Source: Xanthomonas sp. XNM01 (GTDB taxonomy: Bacteria > Pseudomonadota > Gammaproteobacteria > Xanthomonadales > Xanthomonadaceae). From it: DNA of 64,000 bases. How positions within the stretch are numbered: the first letter of the stretch is position 1; each line of letters begins with the position of its first letter. The notes below the pieces were generated by a model that worked only from the letters and a program-made list of their open reading frames with translations, was not told the origin of the DNA and did not search any database. The DNA lies in assembly GCF_014851915.1 (NCBI RefSeq), contig NZ_JACVAP010000001.1:1178001-1242000 (forward strand). Reading direction: 5' to 3'. Below are positions 1 to 8,826 of this stretch, in pieces. Position numbers and translations under genes: made by a program.

Positions 1-577
1 CGGCCATCACCATGTCGGTGGCCACGTAGCCGGGCGACACCGTGTTGACGGTGATGCCGAGCCTGGCGTTCTCGCGCGCCAGCGAGATGGTGAAGCCATG
101 CATGCCGGCCTTGGCCGCCGCGTAGTTGGCCTGGCCGTACTGGCCCTTGAGGCCGTTGATCGAGCTGATCTGGATGACGCGGCCCCATTTGCGCTCGCGC
201 ATGCCGTCGATCACCGCGCGGGTGACGTTGAACACCGAGTTGAGGTTGGTGTTGATCACGTCGTGCCACTGGTCCGGCGCCATCCGGTGGAACGTGGTGT
301 CGCGGGTAATGCCGGCGTTGTTGATCAGGATCTCGACCGGGCCGAGCTGCGCCTGCACGCCCTCGACCAGCGCCTGCGCGCCTTCCGGCGTGCCGACGTC
401 GCCAGGCACCAGCGTGAACGCATAGTCCTCGGCCTGCATCGCCTGCTGCCAGGCACGGGCCTTCTCTTCGTTGCGGTAGTTGGTGGCGACCTTGTGGCCC
501 ATGTCGGCCAGCCGCTTGCAGATGGACGTACCGATACCACCGGTGCCGCCGGTGACGAGTGCGACGCGACTGTTCAT
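1..577 (-). CDS. phaB: Acetoacetyl-CoA reductase, 5' part (runs off left edge)
   Basis: This is a short-chain dehydrogenase that should reduce acetoacetyl-CoA to (R)-3-hydroxybutyryl-CoA with NADPH, the second step of polyhydroxybutyrate synthesis. The first 192 residues are present. The NADPH-binding glycine motif GGTGGIG is at residues 10-16, NNAG at 86-89, and the catalytic Ser139, Tyr152 and Lys156 are all visible. The overall sequence reads like PhaB/PhbB rather than FabG. A GGGAGGGG ribosome site lies just ahead of the ATG. It starts 19 bp after gluQ on the same strand and may be cotranscribed with it. No PHA synthase gene is visible in the window. The C-terminus lies outside. Confidence 0.87.
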   Translation of the reverse strand, partial: MNSRVALVTGGTGGIGTSICKRLADMGHKVATNYRNEEKARAWQQAMQAEDYAFTLVPGDVGTPEGAQALVEGVQAQLGPVEILINNAGITRDTTFHRMAPDQWHDVINTNLNSVFNVTRAVIDGMRERKWGRVIQISSINGLKGQYGQANYAAAKAGMHGFTISLARENARLGITVNTVSPGYVATDMVMA

Positions 578-596
578 GTGGCCCCTCCCGAGGGTC

Positions 597-1508
597 CTAT
601 TCAGGGTCTTCGGGGGCAGTTGTAGTGGGCGTTTCATGAAAGTGCAAGCGCGTCGGCAGACGTGCGCCATCGAAGTGCGAAATGGCGCACTCAAGCAGTG
701 CATCGACGCTTCTGCTGCCCTGCAATGGTGCCGGATCCTGGCCGAGCAGGACCCAGCAGGTCCGGAGCGCGGGAAGCGGATCGGCAGGGTCCACCGGCAG
801 CGCGGCGGCGGACTTGGACAGCTTCCTGCCGTCGGCATCGAGCAGCAGCGGCAGGTGCAGGTAGTGCGGCGTCGCCACGCCGAGTGCACGCTGCAGCAGG
901 ATCTGGCGCGGGGTGGAGTCGAGCAGGTCGGCGCCGCGCACCACGTGGGTCACGCCCTGGTCGGCATCGTCGACCACCACCGCCAGCTGGTAGGCCCAGT
1001 AGCCGTCCGCACGTCGCAGCACCACGTCGCCGACTTCGCGCGCCACGTCCTGCACGACCATGCCCTGGAGTCCGTCCTCGAACGTCACCGGCCCCTCGGC
1101 CACGCGCAGCCGGCTGGCCGCGTGCGCCCTGGGGCCGGTCGCCACGCAGCGGCGGTGGATGCCGCCCTGGCTGGCCAGCGCGCTGCGGCTGCAGTGGCAG
1201 ACGAAGGCGTCGTCGCTGGCCAGCAGGCGCTCCAGCGCGGCTTGGTACAGCGCATGGCGGCCGCTCTGCCGGACCACCGGCAGGTCGGACACCAGGCCGA
1301 ACGCCGACAGGGCGGCCAGCTGCGCGTCGGCCGCGCCCGGCACCTCCCGCGGCGGATCCAGATCCTCGATCCGGACCAGCCACTGTCCACCGGCGGCGCG
1401 GGCCAGCAGCCAGCTGCCGAACGCGGCCAGCAGCGAGCCGGCATGCAGCGGCCCGGTGGGCGAGGGGGCGAAGCGGCCGCGGTAGCCGGAAGGCGGGGCT
1501 GACGTCAT
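597..1508 (-). CDS. gluQ: Glutamyl-Q tRNA(Asp) synthetase
   Basis: This is a truncated paralogue of glutamyl-tRNA synthetase that glutamylates the queuosine base in the anticodon of tRNA(Asp). It has 303 residues, the usual length for the family, with no anticodon-binding domain. The HIGH-type motif PLHAGSL is at residues 20-26 and KLSKS at 229-233. The zinc site is Cys104, Cys106 and Cys121, with His118 where E. coli has Tyr. The ATG at 1508 was chosen because the family signature RGRFAPSPTGPLHAG starts at residue 10; the upstream in-frame Met at 1574 would add an unconserved leader. The gene is divergent from htpX. Confidence 0.93.
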   Translation of the reverse strand: MTSAPPSGYRGRFAPSPTGPLHAGSLLAAFGSWLLARAAGGQWLVRIEDLDPPREVPGAADAQLAALSAFGLVSDLPVVRQSGRHALYQAALERLLASDDAFVCHCSRSALASQGGIHRRCVATGPRAHAASRLRVAEGPVTFEDGLQGMVVQDVAREVGDVVLRRADGYWAYQLAVVVDDADQGVTHVVRGADLLDSTPRQILLQRALGVATPHYLHLPLLLDADGRKLSKSAAALPVDPADPLPALRTCWVLLGQDPAPLQGSRSVDALLECAISHFDGARLPTRLHFHETPTTTAPEDPE

Positions 1509-1533
1509 CGCAGCATGGTGGTGGCGCCCGGCC

Positions 1534-1562
1534 CTTGAATTCAAGTCGCTGAATTCCCACAT
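1534..1562 (+). promoter_or_regulatory. Candidate sigma-32 (heat-shock) promoter of htpX
   Basis: A -35-like CTTGAAT at 1534-1540 is followed after 16 bp by CCACAT at 1557-1562, which matches five of six bases of the sigma-32 -10 core CCCCAT. The predicted start of transcription is about 25-30 bp ahead of the htpX start codon. HtpX is heat-shock inducible in other bacteria, which fits. The assignment is by eye and unproven. Confidence 0.45.
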
Positions 1563-1597
1563 GAAGCGGAACAATCCATTACGACGGAGATTCCGCC

Positions 1598-2473
1598 GTG
1601 TTCACCCGCGTCGCACTGTTCCTTGCCACCAATCTGGCCGTGCTGTTCCTGGCCGGCATCATCATGTCCGTGCTGGGCGTGAGCCCCAACCAGATGAGCG
1701 GGCTGCTGATCTTCGCCGCCCTGTTCGGCTTCGGCGGCTCCTTCGTCTCGCTGCTGCTGTCCAAGTGGATGGCCAAGCGCTCCACCGGTGCCCAGGTGAT
1801 CACCCAGCCGCGCACCGAGGTCGAACGCTGGCTGGTGGCCACCGTGCAGCGCCAGGCCCAGGCGGCCGGCATCGGCATGCCCGAGGTCGCGATCTACGAC
1901 GCGCCGGAGATCAATGCGTTCGCCACCGGTGCCAACCGCAACAACGCGCTGGTCGCCGTCTCCACCGGCCTGCTCAACAACATGAGCCAGGACGAGGCCG
2001 AGGCCGTGCTCGGCCACGAGGTCGCGCACGTGGCCAATGGCGACATGATCACCATGGCGCTGCTGCAGGGCGTGCTGAACACCTTCGTGATCGTGCTGGC
2101 GCGCGTGGTCGGCGGCATCGTCGACAGCTACCTGTCCGGCAACCGCGAGGGCAACAGCCGCGGCCTGGCCTACTTCGCGATCGTGATGGTGCTGGAGATG
2201 GTGTTCGGCCTGTTCGCGACGATGATCGCGATGTGGTTCTCGCGTCGCCGCGAGTTCCGCGCCGATATCGGCGGCGCGCAGCTTGCCGGCCGGCAGAAGA
2301 TGATCGCCGCGCTGGAGCGGCTGTCGCTGAACCACGGCACCAACACGCTGCCGTCGCAGATCGCCGCGTTCGGCATCGCAGGCGGCATGGGCCAGGGCCT
2401 GCGCAAGCTGTTCCTGAGCCACCCGCCGCTGGAAGTGCGCATTGCCGCGCTGCGCTCGAGCACGTCGGTCTGA
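1598..2473 (+). CDS. htpX: Membrane zinc metalloprotease HtpX
   Basis: HtpX is an inner-membrane M48 peptidase that degrades misfolded membrane proteins, working alongside FtsH. The protein has 291 residues (E. coli 293). Two N-terminal membrane helices (about 4-30 and 36-56) precede the catalytic HEVAH motif at residues 140-144. Two more hydrophobic segments follow (about 155-172 and 190-212), next to the conserved REFRAD segment. The start is a GTG. A heat-shock-like promoter lies directly upstream and a strong terminator directly downstream, so the gene is probably monocistronic. Confidence 0.96.
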   Translation: MFTRVALFLATNLAVLFLAGIIMSVLGVSPNQMSGLLIFAALFGFGGSFVSLLLSKWMAKRSTGAQVITQPRTEVERWLVATVQRQAQAAGIGMPEVAIYDAPEINAFATGANRNNALVAVSTGLLNNMSQDEAEAVLGHEVAHVANGDMITMALLQGVLNTFVIVLARVVGGIVDSYLSGNREGNSRGLAYFAIVMVLEMVFGLFATMIAMWFSRRREFRADIGGAQLAGRQKMIAALERLSLNHGTNTLPSQIAAFGIAGGMGQGLRKLFLSHPPLEVRIAALRSSTSV

Positions 2474-2517
2474 CCGGCGGCGGCGCGGGCGTTCCGCCGC
2501 GTCATCCTGCTGAAAGC

Positions 2518-2541
2518 GAAGGCCCGCGGACGCGGGCCTTC
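2518..2541 (+). terminator. Rho-independent-type terminator after htpX
   Basis: A perfect 10-bp stem has arms GAAGGCCCGC and GCGGGCCTTC around a 4-nt loop, 45 bp after the htpX stop. The following bases are T-rich only in alternation (cgtcgtcgt), so the U tract is weak. Confidence 0.65.
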
Positions 2542-2641
2542 GTCGTCGTGGGGAGTGGAATGCCAGCGTGCCTGCGGCTGCACGACCGCAGTGGAAGCGG
2601 CTCCCCGGACGCCGTTCCCGCGGATGGCCCGGGCCGCACAG

Positions 2642-2689
2642 CCCGGATGCCGCCCGCTGGCCGCATGCTCCATGCCGGGCGGGTCCGGG
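2642..2689. repeat. Long imperfect inverted repeat between convergent genes
   Basis: Nested complementary arms can form one long hairpin: CCCGGA (2642-2647) with TCCGGG (2684-2689), CCGCCCG (2650-2656) with CGGGCGG (2676-2682), and an inner GCATG/CATGC pair. It lies between htpX and the oppositely oriented lipoprotein gene and may end transcription of the latter. There is no U tract. The remaining sequence from 2542 to 2737 shows nothing recognisable. Confidence 0.4.
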
Positions 2690-2737
2690 CGTCTCCACCA
2701 CGTGGCCATGCAACTGCGTGGCTGGCGCACCGCGCTG

Positions 2738-3184
2738 CTACGGCGTGGCCTGCGCCTCGCCCGGCGTGCAGTCGCGCGGTGGCTGGCCCGACAGCGTCAG
2801 GCGGGCGCTGCCGTCGCGTTCGTCGAACGCGTTGCCGTTGCCATCGGCATGCGTGCCGTCACTGGCACCGGCGGTGGGCAGTTCCAGCTCGCCGCGCGCG
2901 TGGGTGAGGATCAGCACGCCGCGGGCGGTGTCGCTGCGCAGCGACACCGTTTCCTCGCCGCACCGCCACTGCCGGGCCGCCGGGGTGGACGCGGCCGGCG
3001 CCGGGCGCTGCGCATCTGGCGGCGGGGGTGCGGACGCGGACGTGGCCGGGACTTCCGGCGGGGTGGACGCCGGCGGTTCGGGTGCACCGCAGGCGGCCAG
3101 CAGCGGCAACAGCGCAAGGCAGGCCCAGGCCGCACCAGGCGCGATGCGCCGGCCGTGCAGGCGCGCGTGCACGGACGCGGTCAT
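2738..3184 (-). CDS. Lipoprotein with C-terminal MliC-like (lysozyme inhibitor) domain
   Basis: This 148-residue protein has a lipoprotein signal peptide ending in LLAAC (lipid-accepting Cys32), then a long Pro/Ala/Ser-rich linker (about 35-70). A C-terminal domain of about 65 residues (73-139) has the pattern of the MliC/PliC family: a WRCG start, an SDGTHADG segment in place of SASGxxY, an alternating strand ending DGSARLTLSG, and a closing Cys139 that could pair with Cys75. Family members are membrane-bound inhibitors of C-type lysozyme in the periplasm. The ATG overlaps the stop of the DJ-1/PfpI gene by four bases (ATGA), so the two are translationally coupled. The domain call rests on pattern only. 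Confidence 0.6.
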   Translation of the reverse strand: MTASVHARLHGRRIAPGAAWACLALLPLLAACGAPEPPASTPPEVPATSASAPPPPDAQRPAPAASTPAARQWRCGEETVSLRSDTARGVLILTHARGELELPTAGASDGTHADGNGNAFDERDGSARLTLSGQPPRDCTPGEAQATP

Positions 3185-3723
3185 GCCGCGTCCCGGATCT
3201 GCTCGACCAGGGTCGCGCAGAACGCGTCGAGATCCTTCGGGGTGCGACTGGTGACCAGTCCGCGGTCGACGACGACCTCGCGGTCCACCCAGCGGGCGCC
3301 GGCATTCTGCAGGTCGCGCTGGATGTTGGGCACCGAGGTCAGCTCGCGCGCGTCGATCACGCCGGCATCGACCAGCACCCACGGGCCGTGGCAGATCGCG
3401 CCGACCGGCTTGCCGGCGTCGAAGAACGCACGGGTGAAGCGCAGGGCGTCGTCGTCGCGGCGCAGCGCATCGGGATTGAACAGGCCACCGGGAATGACCA
3501 GCGCATCGTAGCTGCCGGCATCGACGCCCTCGAGACGACGGTCGACCGCCACCGTCTCGCCCTTGTCGAAATGCGCGAAGCCCTGGATCGGCCCTTCCTC
3601 GGGCGAGACGACGTCGACCTCGGCACCCTGGTCGCGCAGTGCCTTCATCGGCTCCAGCAGCTCGGACTGTTCGAACCCGTGGCTGGCCAGGATGGCCACG
3701 CGCTTGCCGGTGAGTGGGCGCAT
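3181..3723 (-). CDS. DJ-1/PfpI family protein (YhbO/YajL type)
   Basis: This is a 180-residue class I glutamine-amidotransferase-like protein of the DJ-1/PfpI superfamily. The nucleophile elbow GAICHGPW places the catalytic Cys111 next to His112, and Glu18 in the GFEQSE segment is the conserved acidic partner. E. coli relatives of this length (YhbO) act in stress protection, with protein or nucleotide deglycation and glyoxalase activities proposed; the true substrate cannot be read from sequence. There is no signal peptide. The ATG at 3723 was chosen because MRPLTGKRVAIL begins the domain. It is the upstream partner of the MliC-like lipoprotein gene, with which it overlaps. Confidence 0.85.
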   Translation of the reverse strand: MRPLTGKRVAILASHGFEQSELLEPMKALRDQGAEVDVVSPEEGPIQGFAHFDKGETVAVDRRLEGVDAGSYDALVIPGGLFNPDALRRDDDALRFTRAFFDAGKPVGAICHGPWVLVDAGVIDARELTSVPNIQRDLQNAGARWVDREVVVDRGLVTSRTPKDLDAFCATLVEQIRDAA

Positions 3724-3811
3724 GATCGTGCTCCGTTTCGCAGGGGGAGCGGCGAGGCTAGCGTCCGGTTCGCAAAGATCGCGCGAAAGCACGCCCGGCG
3801 GGTGAATCCGT

Positions 3812-4684
3812 TCATGGCGCCGGGAGCAGGCGCGCGTGGACCGACAGCCCCAGATGATCCGATGCCCACAGTCCGCTGGCATCGGGTTCGGTGAACAGCA
3901 GGCCCACGCTGCTGGAGGCCAGCCGGCCGCGCTGCAGGAACACGTGGTCGATGCGCACGCGCTGCTCGGGATAGAAATGCGGGTTGAGCGTGCTCGGCGG
4001 CGGAGGCGGGCGGGGCAGCGGCAGGATGTCCCAGGCGTCGTCGTAACGCGCGCGCAGGGCGGCCAGTTCAGGCGCCTCGGTCGGGACGTTGAAGTCGCCT
4101 GCGATCACGCTCGGCAGGCCATCGTCGGTCGCATCGATCCAGGCCAGCAGGTCGTCGATCTGGCGGGCGCGGATCGCACCGCCCTCCGGCCGCCAGTGCA
4201 GGTGGGTCACGTACACGTTCAGCGGCTGGCCCTCGACCAGCAGCCGCACCATCCCGGCGACGCGGTAATCGTCGAGCGGATGCAGCAGCGTTTCGCCACG
4301 TTCCAGCACCACACCCCTGGTCAGCAGCGCGTTGCCGTAGCGGCGCGGCCGGCTGGGCGGATCGTTGGTGATGAAATGCACCTGGTAGCCCAGCGCCTGT
4401 CCGAGCCACTGCGCCTGGTTCTGCAGCTGCTCGTGCTCCAGCACTTCCTGCAGTGCGATCACGTCGGGCCGGAGGTCGCCGAGCACGCGTGCGATCTCGA
4501 CCCGGCGCTGCGGCCAGTGCTGCTGGTCGTGGTACAGGTTCAGCGTGACCACGTGGACCGTCGGTCCGGCGGTGGCCGGCGCGTCCTGCACGGGCGTTGC
4601 GGCGCCGGCGCTGGCCGACATCGCGGCCAGGGCGAGGACCAGCAGCAGGCCGAGCGCGGGCAGGTGCGGGATGGAGGGACGCAT
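3812..4684 (-). CDS. Exported endonuclease/exonuclease/phosphatase-fold hydrolase
   Basis: A 290-residue protein with an N-terminal signal peptide (about residues 1-28, cleaved near ASAGAA) and one metal-dependent EEP domain. The family motifs are all present: LNLYHD at the start, ALQEV (metal-binding Glu), THLHW, GDFNVP, RIDHVFL and the final SDHLGLSV. Such proteins cleave phosphodiester or phosphomonoester bonds in nucleic acids, phosphoinositides or sphingomyelin; the substrate is not predictable here. The start lies 5 bp after the M14 peptidase stop, so the two exported hydrolases are likely one transcript. A Pro-run (PRPPPPP) is inserted near residue 240. Confidence 0.82.
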   Translation of the reverse strand: MRPSIPHLPALGLLLVLALAAMSASAGAATPVQDAPATAGPTVHVVTLNLYHDQQHWPQRRVEIARVLGDLRPDVIALQEVLEHEQLQNQAQWLGQALGYQVHFITNDPPSRPRRYGNALLTRGVVLERGETLLHPLDDYRVAGMVRLLVEGQPLNVYVTHLHWRPEGGAIRARQIDDLLAWIDATDDGLPSVIAGDFNVPTEAPELAALRARYDDAWDILPLPRPPPPPSTLNPHFYPEQRVRIDHVFLQRGRLASSSVGLLFTEPDASGLWASDHLGLSVHARLLPAP

Positions 4685-4689
4685 GCCGG

Positions 4690-6456
4690 TCAGCGTGGTG
4701 GCGCCTGGTCCAGGCGCAGCACCGGATACAGGCCGTAGCGCTCGTCCCACGCCGAGTGGCGGCGATAGAAGAAGTCCAGGCGTGCGGCCGGGTCCGCGGC
4801 GAAGGCCGGGTCGTCGGCCAGTCGCTGCTCGAACGCCGCCCGCAATCGGGGATCGTCGGCCAGCAGCTGGCGCGCCACGTCCTCGGCGACGTAGTCCTCC
4901 ATGTACTCCTTGCGCTCGAAGGCGTTGTTGAACGTGCCCCAGGCCGCGAGCGAATCCGGCGCGAGCGGTTCGAGCATCGCCATCGCCAGGCGCAGCAGCG
5001 GCTGCGCGGTCGGCACGAACAGCGAGCCGGCCGGGATGTCGCGTGGTTCCGCTGTCCAGTGGCCGGCCAGTTCGGCGCGCTGGTGGCCCTCGGACGGACG
5101 CGCGGCGAAGCGCGGCGACTCGCTGCGGAAGGTCTGCACCGGCGCCTGCGTCCAGGCATCCATGCGGCGGTAGGCGATGCCATGCAGGTCGAGCATCGCC
5201 GCCACCTGCGCCGCCCAGGCCGCCGGGACCACATAGCCGGCGCCCGGGGCGTCGACCTGCAGGCCGGGTGCGATCCGGTCGCGCAGCGGCACCTGCCAGA
5301 CCTGCGGTGTGGATTCGTCGTAGCGGGTCATCAGGGCGCCGGAGATCGCCGACGGAGTGCGCGTGTAGGCATAGCCGCGGAACGCGATCGTGCGGGCCTC
5401 GGGCAGCGTGATCCAGGTCAGCGGCTGCGGGGTGCCGGCCAGCCGCGCGGCGCGCGCATCGGCGGCGTCGGCCGCACGGCGCCAGTCCGCGCCATGCCGG
5501 GCGATCTGCTCGAGCACCAAGACGATGGTGTTGCGCGTGGTCCGTACCCGCTGCGGATACGGGCGCCAGGAATGGGTCTCGACCAGCATGCCGAGGCGGT
5601 TGCGCAGCAGGAAATAGCCGTGCGAGAAGCGCGGCGGCGAGACGCTGTCCTCGAAGCCCGATGCCGGTTCGTCTGAGGTGACGAAGGAGGGGTAGAAATC
5701 CAGCGGCAGCGATCCCTGCCGGGCCAGGTCGGCGATCACCGTGTCGCGCCACTGCCGGCCGATGCCGCGCAGCGCCTCGTCGCCGGCGTGGACCGGTTCG
5801 ACCTGGATCGAGATGTCGTGCTCGAACTGCGCACCGTCGGTGGCATGCAGGTCGACGACCGCCAGTGGATCCCAGCTGCGGACCAGGGACAGCATCGCGC
5901 GCATCTCGGCGCTGTCGGCCTTCAGGTAGTCGCGGTTGAGGTTGTAGCCCTGCGCGGTGGTGCGCCAGCCCATTTCCTCGGGGCCGCGCTGGTTGGGGCG
6001 GTTCCAGCGGCCGAAGCGCTCGTGGCCGTCGACGTTGAACACCGGGACGAACAGCCAGACCAGCCGGTCCAGCGCGCCGGGCGCAGCCTGGCCTTCCAGC
6101 ACCTGGCGCAGGGCCAGGAAGCCGGCGTCCTTGCCGTCGATCTCACCGGCATGGATGCCGCCCTGGACCAGGACCACGGGCAGGCCGCGGCGACGGGCCT
6201 CGTCCGGGTCGAACACGCCGGTGCCGGTCACCACCAGCAGCTGCATCGGCCGGCCTTCGGGGCTGACGCCGAAGGTGCGTACCGCGACCTTGTCCGGATG
6301 GGCCTGCTGGAAGGCGCGCGCCAGCGCGGGCACCTCGTCGTAGCGGCCGGTGCTGCGGAACTGCGAGCGCTCGGCGACGGTGGTCAGATCCTGTGCGGCC
6401 AGGGCGGGGGAGAGCGCCAGCAGCAGCGGCAGCAGGACGAGGGGAAGACGGGACAT
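4690..6456 (-). CDS. Exported M14-family zinc carboxypeptidase
   Basis: This 588-residue protein begins with a signal peptide (MSRLPLVLLPLLLALSPALA, cleaved before or after AQ). The metallocarboxypeptidase domain follows: zinc ligands His102 and Glu105 in IHAGEIDGK, and the third histidine in VDLHATDG. The C-terminal half (from about residue 340) is a long region outside the catalytic domain. The ATG at 6456 is preferred over the upstream Met at 6519 because it starts directly at the signal peptide. The enzyme probably trims peptides in the periplasm. It heads a minus-strand group with the EEP hydrolase and is divergent from the peptide transporter gene, a suggestive pairing for peptide use. 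Confidence 0.85.
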   Translation of the reverse strand: MSRLPLVLLPLLLALSPALAAQDLTTVAERSQFRSTGRYDEVPALARAFQQAHPDKVAVRTFGVSPEGRPMQLLVVTGTGVFDPDEARRRGLPVVLVQGGIHAGEIDGKDAGFLALRQVLEGQAAPGALDRLVWLFVPVFNVDGHERFGRWNRPNQRGPEEMGWRTTAQGYNLNRDYLKADSAEMRAMLSLVRSWDPLAVVDLHATDGAQFEHDISIQVEPVHAGDEALRGIGRQWRDTVIADLARQGSLPLDFYPSFVTSDEPASGFEDSVSPPRFSHGYFLLRNRLGMLVETHSWRPYPQRVRTTRNTIVLVLEQIARHGADWRRAADAADARAARLAGTPQPLTWITLPEARTIAFRGYAYTRTPSAISGALMTRYDESTPQVWQVPLRDRIAPGLQVDAPGAGYVVPAAWAAQVAAMLDLHGIAYRRMDAWTQAPVQTFRSESPRFAARPSEGHQRAELAGHWTAEPRDIPAGSLFVPTAQPLLRLAMAMLEPLAPDSLAAWGTFNNAFERKEYMEDYVAEDVARQLLADDPRLRAAFEQRLADDPAFAADPAARLDFFYRRHSAWDERYGLYPVLRLDQAPPR

Positions 6457-6584
6457 CGGCGGTGCCGGCAGGGAGACGACGCCATCATGCCAGTGTCTTC
6501 GAAGCCGGTCCCGCGGCATCCGTCAAGATTCGAATTGCCGGCATGATCGGGTAATCTCGGGGAAATTTGCATATTGGACCCCGG

Positions 6585-8189
6585 ATGAGCACGACTCCCG
6601 CCGCTAGCGGGCGCATGCCGCGCCAGATCTCCTACATCATCGGCAACGAGGCGTGCGAGCGCTTCAGCTTCTACGGGATGCGCAACATCCTGGTGCCGTT
6701 CCTGATCAGTTCGATCCTGCTGGCGTACCTGCCGGAAGGTCCCGCGCGCGACACCGCCGCCAAGGACATCTTCCACATGTTCGTCATCGGCGTGTACTTC
6801 TTCCCGCTGCTGGGCGGCTGGCTGTCGGACCGGTACTTCGGCAAATACAACACCATCCTGTGGTTCTCGCTGATCTACTGCGCCGGCCATGCGTGCCTGG
6901 CGCTGTTCGAGAACAACGCGACCGGCTTCTACACCGGCCTGTTCCTGATCGCACTCGGCTCGGGCGGCATCAAGCCGCTGGTGGTCACCTTCTGCGGCGA
7001 CCAGTTCGACCAGAGCAACAAGGACAAGGCCAAGCTGGTCTTCGACGCGTTCTACTGGATCATCAACTTCGGCTCGTTCTTCGCGTCGCTGCTGGCGCCG
7101 CTGCTGCTGCGCAACTACGGGCCGGCGGTGGCGTTCGGCGTGCCGGGCATCCTGATGTTCCTGGCCACGTTCGTGTTCTGGCTGGGGCGCAAGCACTACG
7201 TGAACGTGCCGCCTTCCAGCCGCGATCCGCATGCATTCTTCGAGGTGGTCAAGAGCGCGCTGCGCGCCGAACAGCGCGGCGCGGGCCGGCCGGGCCTGCT
7301 GGTGGCGATGTTCGGTATCGTGGTCGCGGTGCTGCTGCTGCTGGCCTGGGCGTTGTCGGCGGTCGGCGTGCTGCCGGCGGGCTGGGCGCAGTCCTTCAAT
7401 TTCGTGATCTCGGCGTGTCTGGCGCTGGGCGTGATCATCGCGGCCGGTGGCATCGGCGCCTCGATGCAGCTGGAACGCGCCCGCGGCGTGCACCCGGACG
7501 CGGCGGTGGACGGCGTGCGTTCGGTGCTGCGCGTGCTGATCGTGTTCGCGCTGGTGACCCCGTTCTGGTCGCTGTTCGACCAGAAGTCCTCGACCTGGAT
7601 CCTGCAGGGCCGCGAGATGGTGATCCCGTCGTGGATGCCGCTGCAGGATGCCGCGCAGATGCAGGCGCTGAACCCGCTGCTGGTGATGCTGCTGATCCCG
7701 TTCAACAACCTGGTGCTGTATCCGACGCTGCGCGCGATGGGCTTTACCGTGACCCCGCTGCGGCGCATGGGCTGGGGCATCGTGTTCTCCGGCGTGGCCT
7801 GGATCGCGGCCGGTGCGCTGCAGCTGTGGATCGACGGCGGCGAGCAGGTCTCGCTGGCCTGGCAGTCGCTGCCGTACCTGCTGCTGACCTTCGGCGAGGT
7901 GCTGGTCTCGGCGACCGCGCTGGAGTTCGCCTACAGCCAGGCGCCGCAGGCGATGAAGGGCGTGATCATGGCCTTCTGGTACCTGACCAGCACCTTCGGC
8001 AGCCTGTGGGTGCTGCTGACCAATGCCGCGGTGCGCAACGACGCCGTCATCGGCAGCATCGCCAGCACCGGGCTGAGCGAGAATGCGTTCCTGATGTTCT
8101 TCTTCGCCGGCTTCGCGTTCGTGGCCGCATTGGCGTTCGCTGCCTATGCACGCCGCTACCCGATGCAGGACAACTATCGCGCCGCCTGA
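6585..8189 (+). CDS. POT-family proton-dependent oligopeptide transporter
   Basis: This 534-residue polytopic membrane protein is a POT/PTR2 member of the major facilitator superfamily, importing di- and tripeptides with protons. The N-terminal motif ExCERFSFYGMR (the ExxER signature of TM1) is intact, and the GSGGIKP segment and FYWIINFGS (the PTR2 FYxxINxG signature) follow. About 12-14 hydrophobic helices are visible. The ATG at 6585 is preferred over an in-frame TTG at 6567. It is followed after 7 bp by the rhomboid protease gene on the same strand. The divergent M14 peptidase may supply peptides. Confidence 0.92.
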   Translation: MSTTPAASGRMPRQISYIIGNEACERFSFYGMRNILVPFLISSILLAYLPEGPARDTAAKDIFHMFVIGVYFFPLLGGWLSDRYFGKYNTILWFSLIYCAGHACLALFENNATGFYTGLFLIALGSGGIKPLVVTFCGDQFDQSNKDKAKLVFDAFYWIINFGSFFASLLAPLLLRNYGPAVAFGVPGILMFLATFVFWLGRKHYVNVPPSSRDPHAFFEVVKSALRAEQRGAGRPGLLVAMFGIVVAVLLLLAWALSAVGVLPAGWAQSFNFVISACLALGVIIAAGGIGASMQLERARGVHPDAAVDGVRSVLRVLIVFALVTPFWSLFDQKSSTWILQGREMVIPSWMPLQDAAQMQALNPLLVMLLIPFNNLVLYPTLRAMGFTVTPLRRMGWGIVFSGVAWIAAGALQLWIDGGEQVSLAWQSLPYLLLTFGEVLVSATALEFAYSQAPQAMKGVIMAFWYLTSTFGSLWVLLTNAAVRNDAVIGSIASTGLSENAFLMFFFAGFAFVAALAFAAYARRYPMQDNYRAA

Positions 8190-8196
8190 GGACCGC

Positions 8197-8814
8197 ATGG
8201 ACTCCCCGATCACCCTGGCCCTGATCGCCATCACCGCACTGGTGTCGTGGCGCGCGTTCAATGACCGCCGCCTGGCCGACCGCATGATCCTGTGGCCGCC
8301 TGCGATCTCCAGGCACCGCGAGTACTGGCGGGTGCTGAGCTACGGGCTGATCCATGCGGACTTCCCGCACCTGCTGTTCAACATGATCACCCTGTTCTTC
8401 TTCGGACGGATGATCGAGCAGGTGATGGTGCAGCTGACCGGCAGCATGCTGACCTATCCGGCGTTCTACCTGACGGCGCTGGCGGTCTCGATCCTGCCCA
8501 GCTACCTGAAGAACCAGAACAACCCGAACTACTTGAGCCTGGGGGCGTCCGGGGCGGTGTCGGCGGTGCTGTTCGCCTTCATCCTGCTGTCGCCGTGGAC
8601 GATCATCCTGGTGATGTTCATCCCGGCGCCGGCGATCCTGTATGCGGTGTTCTACGTCGGCTACAGCATCTGGATGGACCGGCGCGGCGGCGACCGCATC
8701 AACCACAGCGCGCACCTGGCCGGCGCGGCCTTCGGCGTGCTGTTCATGGTGGCGATGGATCCGCGGATCCTCGCCCACTTCCTGCAGGCGGTGACCCAGC
8801 CGAAGTTCGGCTGA
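8197..8814 (+). CDS. Rhomboid-family intramembrane serine protease
   Basis: A 205-residue protein with about six membrane helices. The catalytic dyad is visible as Ser118 in GASGAVSA and His173 in HSAHLAGAAFG. The conserved HxxxHLLFNM segment at the second helix (His53, His58, Asn62) provides the oxyanion region. Rhomboids cleave membrane-anchored substrates within the bilayer; the substrate is unknown. The gene starts 7 bp after the peptide transporter stop and probably shares its transcript. It converges on the small-protein gene at 8827. Confidence 0.9.
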   Translation: MDSPITLALIAITALVSWRAFNDRRLADRMILWPPAISRHREYWRVLSYGLIHADFPHLLFNMITLFFFGRMIEQVMVQLTGSMLTYPAFYLTALAVSILPSYLKNQNNPNYLSLGASGAVSAVLFAFILLSPWTIILVMFIPAPAILYAVFYVGYSIWMDRRGGDRINHSAHLAGAAFGVLFMVAMDPRILAHFLQAVTQPKFG

Positions 8815-8826
8815 GCCCGCGTCCGC

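Noticed and set aside
6529-6557. TTCGAA-N17-TAATCT as promoter of the peptide transporter
   Set aside because: Each hexamer matches the consensus at only three of six positions.
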